64,000 nucleotides of DNA, taken from NCBI RefSeq assembly GCF_000424305.1, contig NZ_AUJQ01000008.1, positions 124,001 through 188,000 on the forward strand, given 5' to 3'. Under the pieces are notes generated by a model. That model saw nothing but the letters and a program-made list of their open reading frames with translations, was not told the origin of the DNA and made no database searches. This stretch comes from Pseudobutyrivibrio ruminis AD2017 (GTDB lineage: Bacteria > Bacillota > Clostridia > Lachnospirales > Lachnospiraceae). This document shows positions 44,170-52,343 of the stretch, in pieces. Both the position numbers and the translations under genes were made by a program. Position 1 is the first letter of the stretch, and each line of letters opens with the position of its first letter.

Positions 44170-44991
44170 TTATAAATAGTCATTTATTATTGCTGTTATA
44201 GCTTTCACACTTAACCCATCCGCCCCCGTTTCAAAGGTGTAAAGCAAATTCTTCCCATACTCATACCCAAGCTCTCTATATTTCTCAATCTTTCTTATTG
44301 CTGCTGTGGCATACTCTGGCTTGTCCATCATCCCAAAATGCTCGTAGAAATACGTCTTTCTAGTAGCCAGGTTGAGCAAAGCAAAATCCGGATGCAGCCC
44401 CTTTATATTTAACTCACAGCTCGGCTCATACACATATGGCACCTTCTCCTTCGCCAGCTTATCCGCAATTATCTTCTCCGACTTAGACCTAACATGCTCC
44501 CCATTATCCGTATAATACGGCGTCTCCACCGGATACCTCTCCTTAAACGCATTTCCCTCCTCCCCCGCGAAGGCCCCCTTCCAGTCATATATATATCTAG
44601 CATCGTCTTTGTATTTGCTGTCTACTAAAGCTTTTCTTGTGTCCGACAAACTGTTAAATAACGCTTTCCCGTCATACGCAGGATAGCTCTGTATCGCAAT
44701 TTCTAAGGCTGCAATTTGTTCATCTAGCATTTTCAATATTTGAAAATCAAAATCTCTTTGGGCTAATCTTCTAGCTATGCCTATATCTTCTTTCTTTATA
44801 AAGTTTCGCTGAACTTTTCCTCTTCCCCCGCCTTCCAGCATCTTGCACTTATAAAATTGCATGTACTTTCCTTTGTTCTTCTTAACTTCTAAGAAATAGC
44901 CATCATCATTTGGGTACAGCTTCTCCAATAATGCCTTTTCATGTTTAAGTTTTGCCAACTCCTTGTTCATAATGTCTTTAAAATCAATCAA
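44170..44991 (-). CDS. Unrecognised protein with PD-(D/E)XK nuclease-like C-terminus
   Basis: 273 residues from a TTG start (44989-44991) with AAGGAGG seven bases before. The first 110 residues are Lys/Glu-rich and look like a coiled coil with a basic patch (GGGRGKVQRNF). The C-terminal half contains HVRSKSEKIIADKL, a PDF motif (GLHPDFALLN) and a following YFYEHFGMMDKPEY strand, the spacing of a PD-(D/E)XK-type nuclease fold with Glu/Asp/Glu, although the usual lysine is not apparent. I do not know its function. It lies next to the tandem repeat array; no terminator is evident downstream. Confidence 0.75.
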   Translation of the reverse strand: MIDFKDIMNKELAKLKHEKALLEKLYPNDDGYFLEVKKNKGKYMQFYKCKMLEGGGRGKVQRNFIKKEDIGIARRLAQRDFDFQILKMLDEQIAALEIAIQSYPAYDGKALFNSLSDTRKALVDSKYKDDARYIYDWKGAFAGEEGNAFKERYPVETPYYTDNGEHVRSKSEKIIADKLAKEKVPYVYEPSCELNIKGLHPDFALLNLATRKTYFYEHFGMMDKPEYATAAIRKIEKYRELGYEYGKNLLYTFETGADGLSVKAITAIINDYL

Positions 44992-45022
44992 TCTTTTGCC
45001 TCCTTAATCAACAAATCTCTGC

Positions 45023-45287
45023 ATTACCACTAGTAGCGCACTAATACGCATCCGCTAGTGGTACAAATTTCGACTTTTACCACTAGCACAATCAGATATA
45101 GCATTTACTAGTGGTACACTTTCCTAGCTTTACCACTAGCGATTAACTAATAACCGTTTACTAGTGGTAATGCTCCTGTTTTTTACCACTACCAACTACG
45201 TAAATAGCATTTGCTAGTGGTAATCACCAAATTCCTTACCTCTACCGCCTCCCCAAATAGCCCGAGCTAGTGGTAAAGGCCCTACGC
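45023..45287. repeat. Tandem array of five 53-bp inverted-repeat units
   Basis: Units begin at 45023, 45076, 45129, 45182 and 45235, exactly 53 bp apart. Each has a left arm TTTACCACTAG (first unit ATTACC; fifth degenerate), an interior of about 20 bp that ends near AATAGCATTT in several units, a right arm CTAGTGGTA(A), and a spacer of 12-13 bp. Arms are inverted copies of each other and are far more conserved than interior or spacer. Fifty-three bp is close to five helical turns. A solo unit lies at 18465-18504. The array is in the 583-bp gap between the nuclease-like gene and tRNA-Leu. Confidence 0.9.
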
Positions 45288-45311
45288 AGGTTCAAGTCCT
45301 GTCACCCGCAT
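45286..45311 (+). repeat. Inverted 26-bp copy of the tRNA-Leu 3' end
   Basis: This plus-strand segment is identical over 26 bp to the T-arm, acceptor 3' strand and first flanking base of tRNA-Leu (45574-45599, minus strand). A 7-bp CTAGTGG match continues upstream within the last array unit, but the rest of a tRNA is missing, so it is a fragment. The two copies face each other about 290 bp apart. Attachment sites often copy tRNA 3' ends, but direct orientation would be expected for excision. Confidence 0.85.
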
Positions 45312-45364
45312 ACAGAAAAATGTCAGCTCCTTTCCCTATAAATATTCCTCTGTTCCCCTGCCAT

Positions 45365-45533
45365 CGCTAAAAAAGCGTAGCAAAATAAACCTTATCAGCT
45401 TAGTTGCACTCTAAGTGATACGGTACGTCCAACTTACCATGAAAAATGCTATCGAATTGATAGCTATAAGAATGTTTAGCCTAACTAGAAAAGTGTAGGC
45501 AAATTATAAAAAGATTTCCCCGGTCTTTTATAA
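45365..45533. other. Hairpin-rich non-coding block
   Basis: Five successive inverted repeats: CGCT/AGCG (45365-45377), TATCA-CTTAG/CTAAG-TGATA (45393-45420), GCTATC/GATAGC (45448-45464), GCCTA/TAGGC (45479-45500) and TTATAAAAAGA/TCTTTTATAA (45504-45533). There is no reading frame of note. It lies between the tRNA fragment and the tRNA-Leu terminator. It may be a structured RNA or the remains of a mobile element. Confidence 0.45.
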
Positions 45534-45541
45534 CTATAAAC

Positions 45542-45571
45542 AAAAAAACTCACATACGTAACGTATGTGAG
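45542..45571 (-). terminator. Terminator after tRNA-Leu
   Basis: Perfect 11-bp stem CTCACATACGT/ACGTATGTGAG, with seven T following on the minus strand. Confidence 0.93.
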
Positions 45572-45574
45572 TAA

Positions 45575-45654
45575 TGCGGGTGACAGGACTTGAACCTGCA
45601 CGGTCGCCCACTAGAACCTAAATCTAGCGCGTCTGCCAATTCCGCCACACCCGC
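45575..45654 (-). tRNA. tRNA-Leu (anticodon TAG)
   Basis: 80-nt tRNA: acceptor GCGGGTG/CACCCGC with discriminator A, D-arm region GCGGAATTGGCAGACGC, anticodon stem CTAGA/TCTAG with loop TTTAGGT (anticodon TAG, reads CUA and likely other CUN codons), an 11-nt variable arm and the T-arm GCAGG-TTCAAGT-CCTGT. CCA is not encoded. It has its own promoter and a terminator. Confidence 0.96.
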
Positions 45655-45714
45655 GTAAAATCAAGGTTTCGATTAAAAAATCTACCGCCTCGAGTCGGCT
45701 CATCGACCTCAAAT

Positions 45715-45743
45715 AATATATCATAATCCCCATTTAAAAGCAA
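45715..45743 (-). promoter_or_regulatory. Predicted tRNA-Leu promoter
   Basis: On the minus strand: -35 TTGCTT (45738-45743), 17-bp spacer, -10 TATATT (45715-45720), immediately downstream of the ATP synthase terminator. Confidence 0.55.
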
Positions 45744-45773
45744 CAAAAAACTGCCAAAAACTTGGCAGTTTTT
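45744..45773 (-). terminator. Terminator of the ATP synthase operon
   Basis: Stem AAAAACTGCCAA/TTGGCAGTTTTT, followed on the minus strand by a T-run; it starts 7 bp past the atpC stop. Confidence 0.92.
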
Positions 45774-45780
45774 CTATTAA

Positions 45781-46194
45781 TTATTTATGCTGACTCGCAC
45801 CTTTAAGTCGAGCCATAGCGCGGGCCATATTAGCAATTGACATCTGGTGTTCGATATAGCTTTGCTTCTGCTGTAATGCATCCTGAGCACGCTCTAAAGC
45901 TTCCTGAGCTCTGAACGTATCGATGTCTTCTGGCTTCTCGCAAGAATATGCAAGAATCTTGACACCGCCGTCAGGATATACTGAAAGCAAGCCATCCGAA
46001 ATGATTGCATGCTGCCAGGTCCCATCTTCAAGCTTGAAGCGAATCTCACCGATGTCTACCACACCAGTCATCTTTTCGTGATGATTCATGATAGCTATTT
46101 CACCATCATCTGCTGGGTAGATAAGCATTTCGCTTGGTCCATCGTAAAAGACTCCGTCGCAAGCTACTATTTTAAGATTAAATAATGATGCCAT
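45781..46194 (-). CDS. atpC: ATP synthase F1 epsilon subunit
   Basis: 137 residues: an N-terminal beta-sandwich (FNLKIVACDGVFYDGPSEMLIYPADDGEIAI) and a C-terminal pair of helices (about 88-135; QEALERAQDALQQKQSY). The subunit couples rotation of gamma and c and can inhibit hydrolysis. It starts 3 bp after atpD; it is the last gene of the operon. Confidence 0.96.
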   Translation of the reverse strand: MASLFNLKIVACDGVFYDGPSEMLIYPADDGEIAIMNHHEKMTGVVDIGEIRFKLEDGTWQHAIISDGLLSVYPDGGVKILAYSCEKPEDIDTFRAQEALERAQDALQQKQSYIEHQMSIANMARAMARLKGASQHK

Positions 46195-46197
46195 AAG

Positions 46198-47604
<1,407 letters not shown>

Positions 47605-47641
47605 TCACCTCTCATTTCCAAGCAACGGTGCTCGAAAATAA

Positions 47642-48667
47642 TTATTTGTTCTGTAATTTCTTTTTTTCTTTCTTTTTCTTAAGTGCCTTGGCACCACCGA
47701 TTACCTCGGTAATTTCCTGTGTAATCTGGGCCTGACGCACTCTGTTGTATTCTATAGATAGATCATGAAGAATTGCCTCCGCATTATCAGTTGCAGATTG
47801 CATCGCCATCATTCTGGCGTTTTCCTCACTGGCTGAACATTCTACTAAAGCTCCATAGCAGAAGGCTGTAAAATGATTTTGTACAAGCTTCTCTAAGACA
47901 ACTGAAACAGAAGGATAAAATGGAATGAAAGTATCTCCTTGTGATATAGCTTCCATTTCGTAGCTGTTGATGGAGTGAACGTGTTTTATACCTTCCTTCA
48001 TCTCTCGAGATGCTTTACTTACGCCCTCGGAATCAGCTGCGATTTCTTCCGCCTGTTCCTTGATGAACTTGTGTGTCTTAAGTGGAAGTAGACGCTCTAC
48101 ACATACCTCCTCAGTGATTGAGTTAAGCATCTTTGTGTAGACCACATCTATCCTGTCAAGCTCACCCTTGTTGTACAAATCAATCATGTATGCTGCCATT
48201 ACTCTAGCACGGTGCATAGATGGATTGTTTGATGAAAATCTGAAATTCTCGTCAACATTGTATCCACCGTTCATGAAGAATGAACGTCCAACCTCACCAA
48301 CAACAAACAGTGTACATTCATCTCCCTCAGCTATACCTTTTACACGATCAACCGCAAGCTTAATGGCATTGTGATTGTAGGCACCTGCCATTCCTTTATC
48401 GCCTGTGAAGACGATGATTCCATGCTTTTTCACGGTCTCATGATCATCTTCTACTCGGTTATCAAAATAGATATGTCTGATATCTGGAAAATGAGCCAGG
48501 CATTCTGCTAGTCCAATCTGAGTACCCTTGAAAAATGGCTCAGTCTCTTCTAGCTTCTTTCTTGCCTTTCTCAGCTTCATTGAAGACATCATGTACATGG
48601 CTCTAGTAATCTTCATGGTATCCTGAATACTATTTATTCTATTTTGGATTTCCTTTGTACTAGCCAT
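47642..48667 (-). CDS. atpG: ATP synthase F1 gamma subunit
   Basis: Central rotor shaft. The N-terminal helix MASTKEIQNRINSIQDTMKI and the C-terminal helix SATDNAEAILHDLSIEYNRV (then QITQEI) are recognisable. At 341 residues it is about 50 longer than typical (285-295). The excess is in the middle (around residues 200-250, with EEIAADSEGVSKASREMKEG) and a Lys-rich tail (KKKKEKKK). It starts 3 bp after the stop of the delta-alpha gene. Confidence 0.95.
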   Translation of the reverse strand: MASTKEIQNRINSIQDTMKITRAMYMMSSMKLRKARKKLEETEPFFKGTQIGLAECLAHFPDIRHIYFDNRVEDDHETVKKHGIIVFTGDKGMAGAYNHNAIKLAVDRVKGIAEGDECTLFVVGEVGRSFFMNGGYNVDENFRFSSNNPSMHRARVMAAYMIDLYNKGELDRIDVVYTKMLNSITEEVCVERLLPLKTHKFIKEQAEEIAADSEGVSKASREMKEGIKHVHSINSYEMEAISQGDTFIPFYPSVSVVLEKLVQNHFTAFCYGALVECSASEENARMMAMQSATDNAEAILHDLSIEYNRVRQAQITQEITEVIGGAKALKKKKEKKKLQNK

Positions 48668-48670
48668 AGA

Positions 48671-50686
48671 TTACTCCTGATTCTTCTTAAATTCAGTAGC
48701 AGCATCAATGATTGCAGCCTTTGTACCATCTGACAAATCCTTTGTAGATTCCAGCTGGCTGATGATATCTGAGTGCTCTGTCTTGAAGTAATTCAGCATA
48801 TCTGTTCTGAACTTTCTGATATCCGAAAGTGCTACATCACTGAAGACGTGTGCATTAGCAGATACCAAAATGATTACCTGCTCTGCCATTGAGAATGGAC
48901 GTGAAAGTGGCTGCTTCAAAAGCTCCATAAGAGCACGTCCATGAGCAAGCTGCTTCTTAGTTGCATCATCAAGATCTGATGAGAACTGAGTGAACACTTC
49001 CATTTCACGATACTGAGCAAGATCAATACGAACAGAACCTGCTGCCTTCTTCATAGCCTTTGTCTGAGCGGCACCACCTACACGGGAAACTGAAAGACCT
49101 ACGTTTACCGCTGGACGCTGACCAGCATTGAAAAGCTCTGTCTCAAGGAATATCTGACCATCTGTGATGGAAATAACATTTGTAGGAATGTAAGCTGATA
49201 AGTCACCAGCCTGTGTTTCGATGATAGGAAGAGCTGTAATTGAACCGCCTCCTGCTTCATCTGTAATTCGTGCGCTTCGCTCTAACAATCTTGAGTGTAA
49301 GTAGAATACATCACCAGGATATGCCTCACGTCCTGGAGAACGCTCAAGAAGAAGTGAAATAGCACGGTATGCAACGGCATGCTTTGACAAATCATCATAA
49401 ACGATAAGTACATCCTTGCCTGAATACATGAAGAATTCTGCAAGGGCTGTACCAGCATATGGTGCGATGTACTGCAATGATGCTGAATCTGATGCAGTAG
49501 CATTTACGATGATTGTGTAATCCATAGCACCGTTTTCTTTTAATGTATTTACAAGTTTTGCAACGGTAGATGCCTTCTGACCGATTGCAACGTAAACACA
49601 GATTACATCCTTGCCCTTCTGATTGATGATTGTATCAGTTGCAATTGATGTCTTACCTGTCTGTCTATCACCGATGATAAGCTCACGCTGACCACGTCCG
49701 ATTGGGAACATAGAATCAATTGAAAGAAGACCTGTTTCCATTGGCTGGCTAACTGATTTTCTATCAACGATGCTTGGTGCTGGACATTCGATTGGTCTGT
49801 ATCCATCAGCTTCGATTTCTCCAGCTCCATCAAGAGGAGAACCAAGTGCATCAACGATACGTCCAAGGAAGCCGTTACCTACTGGGATACCAGCCATCTT
49901 GCCTGTACGAACAACACGTGTACCCTCTTTAATCTCTGTGTCACGGCCGAATAGGATAACACCGATTTCATCACGACGAACATCCTGAACCATACCTTTG
50001 ACACCACAATCAAAGATAACGATTTCACCATAGAAGGCATGATCGATACCATCGATATTGGCGATACCATCACCAACCCATGTTACGACACCAACTTCGT
50101 TATCCTTAATCTCTAGCTCAAATTCATCAACGCTAGCCTTCAAAATTGAAATGATGCTTTCATCAACTGCTGAAATACCAACTGCTGCGTCGATTTTTGT
50201 AGCTAACTGCTTGATACGGCCCTGTTCACTCCAGTCGTACTCTTTTGTTCCAACTGAAAGAATGAATCCACTCTTGATAGATGGATCACTTACAAGATCG
50301 ATACCGATATCAGCGTTGCCTGTTTCCTTAACAAGGAATTTCTTAATTCCAGCAAGCTGCTCGTCTGATGGGGCTGTAACGTATCTAAGCTTTGCCTTTT
50401 CAACAACCTCTGATTTAGTAGCCTGGCTTTCCTCAAAGGCCTGTTTAATTTCATTAAATAAATCAAAATCTCCGTTTGAACATAGAAGCTTCAAGAAGTT
50501 TCTAATCTCATGTGGGAAGATACTATCTACAATGATACACTTTTTTGAAAGCTCAACTGTAGGATTACGTAACTCTTCGCCAACTGCAGGCACAGCTTCA
50601 AGAATAGAAGCGGCAGACTGCAAAAAAACTTCTGCATTAGCTACACTATGCAAACTATGTGCATATTCTAATGTTTTCTCTGTCAC
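48671..50686 (-). CDS. atpHA: Fused ATP synthase delta-alpha subunit
   Basis: 671 residues in one frame. Residues 1-165 resemble the F1 delta (OSCP) subunit: LEYAHSLHSVANAE start and SGFILSVGTKEYDWS end. From about residue 178 the sequence is a complete alpha subunit: ISILKASVDEFE, VGDGIANIDGI, P-loop GDRQTGKTS (about 335), the PAVNVGLSVSRVGGAAQ signature. The junction AAVGISAVDES has no stop and no in-frame ATG; only a TTG at residue 182 could restart. Translation starts at GTG (50684-50686) after AGGTGAG. F1 needs three alpha and one delta, so the fusion raises a stoichiometry question. Confidence 0.93.
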   Translation of the reverse strand: MTEKTLEYAHSLHSVANAEVFLQSAASILEAVPAVGEELRNPTVELSKKCIIVDSIFPHEIRNFLKLLCSNGDFDLFNEIKQAFEESQATKSEVVEKAKLRYVTAPSDEQLAGIKKFLVKETGNADIGIDLVSDPSIKSGFILSVGTKEYDWSEQGRIKQLATKIDAAVGISAVDESIISILKASVDEFELEIKDNEVGVVTWVGDGIANIDGIDHAFYGEIVIFDCGVKGMVQDVRRDEIGVILFGRDTEIKEGTRVVRTGKMAGIPVGNGFLGRIVDALGSPLDGAGEIEADGYRPIECPAPSIVDRKSVSQPMETGLLSIDSMFPIGRGQRELIIGDRQTGKTSIATDTIINQKGKDVICVYVAIGQKASTVAKLVNTLKENGAMDYTIIVNATASDSASLQYIAPYAGTALAEFFMYSGKDVLIVYDDLSKHAVAYRAISLLLERSPGREAYPGDVFYLHSRLLERSARITDEAGGGSITALPIIETQAGDLSAYIPTNVISITDGQIFLETELFNAGQRPAVNVGLSVSRVGGAAQTKAMKKAAGSVRIDLAQYREMEVFTQFSSDLDDATKKQLAHGRALMELLKQPLSRPFSMAEQVIILVSANAHVFSDVALSDIRKFRTDMLNYFKTEHSDIISQLESTKDLSDGTKAAIIDAATEFKKNQE

Positions 50687-50688
50687 TT

Positions 50689-51171
50689 TTACTCACCTGC
50701 TTTACCGATAAACTCATCAAACAAGCTGCTATCAACTTCAGCACCTGTCTGACCACCAACAACCTTTGTAGTTGCATCAACAATAATATCTGCAATTTCT
50801 TTCTTAGCGCTGGCAATAATCTGCTCTTTCTCGCGATTTGCCTCTGTAGCTGCTGCTGTTTTAATCTCTGACGCATTAGCCTTAGCCTCAGCAACAATCT
50901 TCTGATATTGGCCATCTGCTGTTTTTCTTGCATCAGCTATAATCTGCTTCTTCTCTGTCTCAGCTTCTGCAACCTTCTGCTCATATTCTGCTGCAAGCTC
51001 ATTAGCCTCGTTTTCCTTAGCTGTAGCTTTTGCATAAACCTCATTAGCTTCTTCCTGACGCTTTGCTATGATGTTAGCAATTGGCTTAAAGAAGAAGATT
51101 CTGAAAGCTACAAACAGGATAAGAAGATTGACTACTGTCCAAAGAATACTCCAAAATGAAATATTAATCAT
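50689..51171 (-). CDS. atpF: ATP synthase Fo b subunit
   Basis: 160 residues: one N-terminal membrane helix (about 8-28; ILWTVVNLLILFVAFRIFFF) and a long charged coiled-coil stalk (Glu/Ala/Lys-rich, 35-150). It forms the peripheral stalk that holds delta and alpha. The next gene begins 2 bp after its stop, so the b and delta-alpha gene products are made together. Only one b-type gene is present. Confidence 0.95.
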   Translation of the reverse strand: MINISFWSILWTVVNLLILFVAFRIFFFKPIANIIAKRQEEANEVYAKATAKENEANELAAEYEQKVAEAETEKKQIIADARKTADGQYQKIVAEAKANASEIKTAAATEANREKEQIIASAKKEIADIIVDATTKVVGGQTGAEVDSSLFDEFIGKAGE

Positions 51172-51213
51172 ATATATTACCTATCCTTATATTTATAAAA
51201 TATAAAATACTTA

Positions 51214-51435
51214 TTACAATACGAACATTATCATAAGAGCGATAACGAAACCATAAATAGCTGTTGCTTCTGCAAGGGCACAACCTAAGATAAGGTTCTT
51301 CTGAATCTTACTCTCTGCTTCTGGCTGACGTGCAATACCTTCGCATGCCTTACCTGTTGCAATACCGATACCAATACCAGCACCAAGACCTGTTACTACT
51401 GCAATACCTGCTCCAACTGCGATTAAAGTGTTCAT
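51214..51435 (-). CDS. atpE: ATP synthase Fo c subunit
   Basis: 73 residues in a hairpin of two membrane helices with the polar loop ARQPEA. The ion-carrying Glu is in helix 2 (ALAEATAIYG). The Na+-binding pattern of known sodium c-rings needs a Gln in helix 1 and Glu-Ser in helix 2; here the equivalents are Ile (GAGIGIGIATG) and Glu-Ala, so I predict proton coupling. Confidence 0.95.
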   Translation of the reverse strand: MNTLIAVGAGIAVVTGLGAGIGIGIATGKACEGIARQPEAESKIQKNLILGCALAEATAIYGFVIALMIMFVL

Positions 51436-51515
51436 AAATTTTTCCTCCTAAGTCCGTTTGTTACGCTGACAAACTCGATAAATAATTAATAAATAAAAAA
51501 TTTCTTTTCGTATGT

Positions 51516-52202
51516 TTATTCAATAGCTTCCTTAAGATACAAAGAAGTTAAGAATACGAAAACGTACGCCTGTAACAGTCCATCGAATAAATCAAAGTAG
51601 AGACTGAATACGGCTGGAATAACTGGTGGAACTACAATCTTGAGTAATTCCATGATAACAAATGCACCAAGTACATTACCAAAAAGTCGCATGCACAATG
51701 ACAATGGACGGGTAAATACATCAAGGATGTTGAATGGTGTTACGATTGCAACTGGCTCAACGAATTTGTGTAGCCATTTCTTAACACCAAGATGATAAAT
51801 ACCAGCGGCTTCAACTAAAACAATACTCATAAGAGCAAGTGCTGCTGTAACATTTACATCCTTTGTAGGTGACTTAAAACCAAATAGACCTATTATGTTG
51901 GATAAACCAATGTATAAAAGTACTGTAACCAAATAACCAGTATAAGCTTTTCCTTCTTCACCTAAAGTGGCTCCAACAATAGCATTTAGTTTTTCGTAAA
52001 TAAGCTCTGCAAAAGCCTGCTTTTTACTGATGTTTTGTGTCTTTAGTCCCGTAGTCAAGAAAATTGCCAAGAGAATAAGCACGGCCATAATAATCCAGGT
52101 AACTACCACTGATTCCATGACCGGAATTTCAAAACCACCAATGTGTAATCGAAATACCTCTTCACAATTAAGCTCTTCTACAAGCTTTTCTGCTAAAGTC
52201 AA
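51516..52202 (-). CDS. atpB: ATP synthase Fo a subunit
   Basis: 228 residues with five to six membrane helices. The essential stator Arg is in PLSLCMRLFGNVLGAF near residue 170. It is the first gene of the operon; no atpI precedes it. The operon order atpB-E-F-HA-G-D-C is standard except for the fusion. Confidence 0.96.
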   Translation of the reverse strand: MTLAEKLVEELNCEEVFRLHIGGFEIPVMESVVVTWIIMAVLILLAIFLTTGLKTQNISKKQAFAELIYEKLNAIVGATLGEEGKAYTGYLVTVLLYIGLSNIIGLFGFKSPTKDVNVTAALALMSIVLVEAAGIYHLGVKKWLHKFVEPVAIVTPFNILDVFTRPLSLCMRLFGNVLGAFVIMELLKIVVPPVIPAVFSLYFDLFDGLLQAYVFVFLTSLYLKEAIE

Positions 52203-52343
52203 GAAAACACCTCCTATTCTTTCTTTTGATAGCCATCATTTTAAACTTTTCTCACAAAAATATAAGATACAAATTGTAGAATATGTATAAATAAATAGAC
52301 TTGACTTTTCGTTTGTCTATCTTTCAAAAACAAACTATATAAC

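Noticed and set aside
45023-45287. Repeat array as a CRISPR array
   Set aside because: A CRISPR has one identical repeat and unique spacers. Here short inverted arms alternate with two partly conserved gaps, and there are no cas genes in the window.
45286-45654. Genomic island bounded by the tRNA-Leu copies
   Set aside because: The copies are inverted and only about 290 bp apart, with no genes or integrase between them.
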